The notes under the pieces: generated by a model
Told to the model about the DNA's origin: nothing
The model's input: only the letters and a program-made list of their open reading frames with translations
Databases searched by the model: none
Shown: positions 61,107 through 64,000 of the stretch, one piece after another
Position numbering within the stretch: the first letter of the stretch is position 1
Layout of the letters: every line of letters begins with the position of its first letter
Position numbers and translations under genes: made by a program
Source: Nitrospirae bacterium GWB2_47_37
GTDB taxonomy: Bacteria; Nitrospirota; Thermodesulfovibrionia; Thermodesulfovibrionales; Dissulfurispiraceae
Assembly: GCA_001803635.1 (NCBI GenBank)
Contig: MHDU01000038.1
Span: 18,762 to 82,761, forward strand
Length of the DNA stretch: 64,000 nt
Direction: 5' to 3'

Positions 61107-62621
61107 ATGCAGATAGGATACCCGATACTCAGCACGGTAATATTTCTGCCGATATTCGGCGCACTTCTTATTCTTTTGATAAAGAGGACGAATGAGGGAT
61201 TGGTCAAATGGTCGGCGCTGCTCATAAGCGTCGTTACCTTCATATTGAGCATTCCGCTGTTCGTCAGTTTCGACAAAACAACAGCCGCAATGCAGTTTGC
61301 GGAGACGAGAGATTGGGTGCCGTCATGGGGGATAAAATACGCGCTCGGAGTAGACGGCATAAGCGTATTGTTCGTTCTGCTGTCAACGCTCCTTACAATC
61401 CTTTGCGTCACTGTCTCGTGGAACAGCATTAAAGATAAAGTGAAGGAGTTTTATGCCGCGCTGCTTTTAATAGAAGGCGCGATGGTAGGGGTCTTCTGCA
61501 GTCTCGACCTGTTTTTGTTCTATATCTTCTGGGAGGCGATGCTCATACCGATGTATCTTCTCATCGGAGTATGGGGAGGGCCGAACAGGGTTTACGCGGC
61601 GATCAAATTTTTTCTCTATACATTAGTAGGCAGCCTGCTGATGCTCGTCGGCATAATAGTCCTGTATCTCGGCACCGGGATGTCGTTCGACATCCTCAAG
61701 ATGATGACGACAAACTATCCATATGACATACAGCTTATTTTATTCTGGGCCTTCTTTGCCGCCTTTGCCGTTAAAGTCCCTATGTGGCCCATGCACACAT
61801 GGCTGCCCGACGCGCACACCGAAGCGCCTACGGCGGGCAGCGTCATACTTGCCGGAATATTGATAAAGATGGGCGCGTACGGATTTTTGAGATTCAATAT
61901 GCCGTTATTCCCGGAGGCCGCAAAGGCAATGGCGCCCGCAATGATGATACTTTCGGTCATAGCGATAATCTACGGCGGCATCATCTGTCTCGGACAGACG
62001 GATTTGAAGAGATTGATAGCATACAGCTCGGTAAGCCACATGGGATTCGTAACGCTCGGGATATTCGCGTTGAACACGCAGGGCATTCAGGGCGGGATAC
62101 TTCAGATGATAAATCACGGCATAATTACAGGGGCATTGTTCTTATGCGTGGGAATGATATACGACAGGACTCATACCCGGCAGATATCCGATTATGGAGG
62201 AGCGGCAACGATATTGCCGATATACGCGGCATTTTTCATGGTCTTCACGCTGGCGTCCATAGGCCTTCCGGGAACGAACGGATTCGTAGGCGAATTTCTC
62301 ATAATCCTCGGAGGATTCGCAGCGTCGAAGATACTCGGAGTTTTAGCGGCGACAGGAATAATCATAGGGGCCGCTTATATGCTATGGCTTTACCAGAAGA
62401 TGTTCTTCATGGAAACCGGTTCGAAGGTACAGGGACATAACGATATAGACGCGAGGGAAATACTCACCCTCGTTCCGCTGATAATACTCGTTTTCTGGAT
62501 AGGAATATACCCGAACACATTCTTAAGCTTTATGGACGCGTCCGTTCAGAATCTTATAAACAGGGTGAATGAGGCAGGACTCGCGCAAACGGCGCAACAG
62601 GCCGTAGAGGTGATAAAATGA
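61107..62621 (+). CDS. nuoM: NADH-quinone oxidoreductase subunit M
   Basis: The 504-residue antiporter-like subunit has about 14 hydrophobic helices, with FWEAMLIPMYLLIGVWGG and MWPMHTWLPDAHTEAPTAGSVILAGILIKMGAYG motifs and the conserved lysines and glutamates of the proton path. GAGGAGG precedes ATG 61107. Its TGA stop overlaps the nuoN start region. Confidence 0.96.
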   Translation: MQIGYPILSTVIFLPIFGALLILLIKRTNEGLVKWSALLISVVTFILSIPLFVSFDKTTAAMQFAETRDWVPSWGIKYALGVDGISVLFVLLSTLLTILCVTVSWNSIKDKVKEFYAALLLIEGAMVGVFCSLDLFLFYIFWEAMLIPMYLLIGVWGGPNRVYAAIKFFLYTLVGSLLMLVGIIVLYLGTGMSFDILKMMTTNYPYDIQLILFWAFFAAFAVKVPMWPMHTWLPDAHTEAPTAGSVILAGILIKMGAYGFLRFNMPLFPEAAKAMAPAMMILSVIAIIYGGIICLGQTDLKRLIAYSSVSHMGFVTLGIFALNTQGIQGGILQMINHGIITGALFLCVGMIYDRTHTRQISDYGGAATILPIYAAFFMVFTLASIGLPGTNGFVGEFLIILGGFAASKILGVLAATGIIIGAAYMLWLYQKMFFMETGSKVQGHNDIDAREILTLVPLIILVFWIGIYPNTFLSFMDASVQNLINRVNEAGLAQTAQQAVEVIK

Positions 62622-64000
62622 TGAACATACCATTCCCTGATCTGACGCCGGCAATGCCGGAAATCATAATGACCCTTACGGCAACGGCGCTCTTAATGCT
62701 GGAGCTGATATTCAAAAACAAGAACATAATGGCCTTTATAGGAGTAGCCGCCGCTGCAGCGGTCATTTATACCGTCCCCATGAGCTCCGGACAGACCTTC
62801 GGCGGCATGTTCGTTAGCGACATGTACAGCGCGTACTTTAAGTTCATATTCATGATAAACCTCATGCTGACGATACTCATATCTCTAAAGTATATGCAGA
62901 GGGAAAAAGCGGAATACGGCGAATACTACAGCCTGCTGCTCTTTGCCACAGCGGGCATGATGCTCATGGCATCCGCGAAGGACCTTATCATCCTTTATTT
63001 AGGACTGGAACTCATGGCATTGAGCACATATATCCTGACCGGGATAAAGAGGCACGACATAAAATCAAATGAAGCGGCTATGAAGTATTTCCTTTTAGGC
63101 GGATTCTCGTCGGCATTGCTTCTATATGGAATAGCGCTCATATACGGGCTTACGACTACTACGGACTTATACGGCATAGCACAGCACCTCAGGTACAAGG
63201 AGGTTACGACCACCCTGCTTCTCGCCATGACGCTCACGGCAGCGTCGTTTTTGTTCAAGATAGCGGCGGCGCCGTTTCACATGTGGGCGCCCGATGTGTA
63301 CGAAGGCGCTCCCACGCCCGTAACGGCCTTTATGTCCGTAGGGCCCAAGGCCGCAGGCTTCGCGGTTATGGGAAGGGTATTCTATATCGCCTTCGGGCAT
63401 ATGTATGCGGACTGGAGCGTTATACTTATAGGCGTATCGATACTGACAATGGCCGTAGGCAACATATTGGCATTGGTGCAGACGAACATAAAAAGAATGC
63501 TGGCCTACTCGTCCATAGCCCACGCCGGATATATGCTTATCGGAATAATAACCGGAACCAATGAAGGGCTGATGGCAACGATAACCTATCTCCTTATTTA
63601 CGCCTTCATGAACATCGGGGCGTTCTCGATAATAATACTTCTCGAAAAAGGAGAAGAACTCAAGGATTACGAGGGCCTCGCAAAGAGCCGGCCGTTAATA
63701 GCGGCACTGATGCTGGTCTTTATGTTTTCCCTTACAGGCATACCTCCTACCGCCGGATTTATAGGAAAGTTCAACCTCTTTACTGCGGCTGTTAAGGCGG
63801 GATATATCTGGCTTACGGTAATAGCCGTGATCTTCAGCGCCGTATCAGCTTATTACTATCTGAGGGTGGTAATGAACATGTATATGAAGGAGATGAAGGA
63901 GGAGGCCGCCATAAGCCTTTCTCCGGCATTAGGCATTGCGATTCTGATTACCGTAGTGATGGTATTCCTCATCGGTATAATGCCGTCGGTGGTAATAGGA
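62618..64000 (+). CDS. nuoN: NADH-quinone oxidoreductase subunit N, 3' end cut by window edge
   Basis: About 461 residues are visible and no stop is reached. The antiporter-like subunit shows YLGLELMALSTYILTGIKRHDIKSNEAAMKYFLLGGFSSALLLYGIALIYG and APFHMWAPDVYEGAPTPVTAFMSVGPKAAGF, the second-channel motifs. Two in-frame ATGs (62618 and 62621) overlap the nuoM stop. The last residues (VVMVFLIGIMPSVVIG) belong to the final helices, so little is missing. It completes the 14-subunit order A-B-C-D-E-F-G-H-I-J-K-L-M-N. Confidence 0.95.
   Translation, partial: MMNIPFPDLTPAMPEIIMTLTATALLMLELIFKNKNIMAFIGVAAAAAVIYTVPMSSGQTFGGMFVSDMYSAYFKFIFMINLMLTILISLKYMQREKAEYGEYYSLLLFATAGMMLMASAKDLIILYLGLELMALSTYILTGIKRHDIKSNEAAMKYFLLGGFSSALLLYGIALIYGLTTTTDLYGIAQHLRYKEVTTTLLLAMTLTAASFLFKIAAAPFHMWAPDVYEGAPTPVTAFMSVGPKAAGFAVMGRVFYIAFGHMYADWSVILIGVSILTMAVGNILALVQTNIKRMLAYSSIAHAGYMLIGIITGTNEGLMATITYLLIYAFMNIGAFSIIILLEKGEELKDYEGLAKSRPLIAALMLVFMFSLTGIPPTAGFIGKFNLFTAAVKAGYIWLTVIAVIFSAVSAYYYLRVVMNMYMKEMKEEAAISLSPALGIAILITVVMVFLIGIMPSVVIG

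Overview
The window is a bacterial chromosome segment of about 50% GC with dense, often translationally coupled operons. No tRNA, rRNA, CRISPR array, phage or transposase gene is visible. The gene set (MSHA-like type IV pilus, group 3b [NiFe]-hydrogenase, three-subunit succinate dehydrogenase/fumarate reductase, adenylylsulfate reductase-like and Qmo/Hdr proteins, full complex I) fits an anaerobic or facultative respiratory bacterium. Nitrospirota or a deltaproteobacterium-like lineage is my guess; no marker here settles it.

Layout. 1-5.3 kb: end of infB, rbfA, a DHH phosphoesterase gene, an orphan 2-oxoacid:ferredoxin oxidoreductase alpha subunit (minus strand) and mutL. 5.3-8.9 kb (minus): a PglL/Wzy-type membrane ligase, two paralogous prepilin-like proteins and a small membrane protein. 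9.0-13.3 kb (plus): hydrogenase operon hydBGDA behind a clear sigma70-type promoter. 13.3-18.2 kb (plus): tig-clpP-clpX followed without a gap by a lytic transglycosylase and a TPR membrane protein. 18.2-27.6 kb (minus): an MSHA-type pilus assembly cluster (MshM, MshG, MshE, MshL, MshK, MshJ, MshI-like), an exported OB-fold-like protein and a CpxP/Spy-like protein. 28.0-35.3 kb (minus): malic enzyme and fumarase coupled to two sensor kinases and an NtrC-type regulator. 35.7-38.9 kb (plus): sdhCAB. 39.0-40.2 kb (minus): an AmrS radical SAM gene and a DUF2934 gene. 40.4-49.3 kb (plus): exported protein, DASS transporter, Crp/Fnr regulator, then aprA-like, aprB-like, qmoB-like, hdrC and hdrB. 49.5-64 kb (plus): nuoA to nuoN, the last cut by the window edge.

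The genes form one energy-metabolism neighbourhood. Hydrogenase, complex I, succinate dehydrogenase/fumarate reductase, malic enzyme and fumarase handle NAD(P)H, H2, quinone and C4-dicarboxylates. The Apr/Qmo/Hdr island probably moves electrons between a sulfur-type substrate and a thiol or ferredoxin pool.

The most striking observation is in nuoB. The first Cys codon of its universally conserved tandem Cys pair (an N2 cluster ligand) is an in-frame TGA, followed at a suitable distance by a stem-loop resembling a bacterial SECIS element. TGA is a normal stop elsewhere in the same operon, so this is a candidate selenocysteine-containing complex I. The window also carries several short palindromic repeats: two copies of a roughly 90-bp core repeat, two REP-like elements (one supplying the C-terminus of MshM), a MITE-like element inside the nuo operon, and a tandem pair of palindromes near 27.7 kb.
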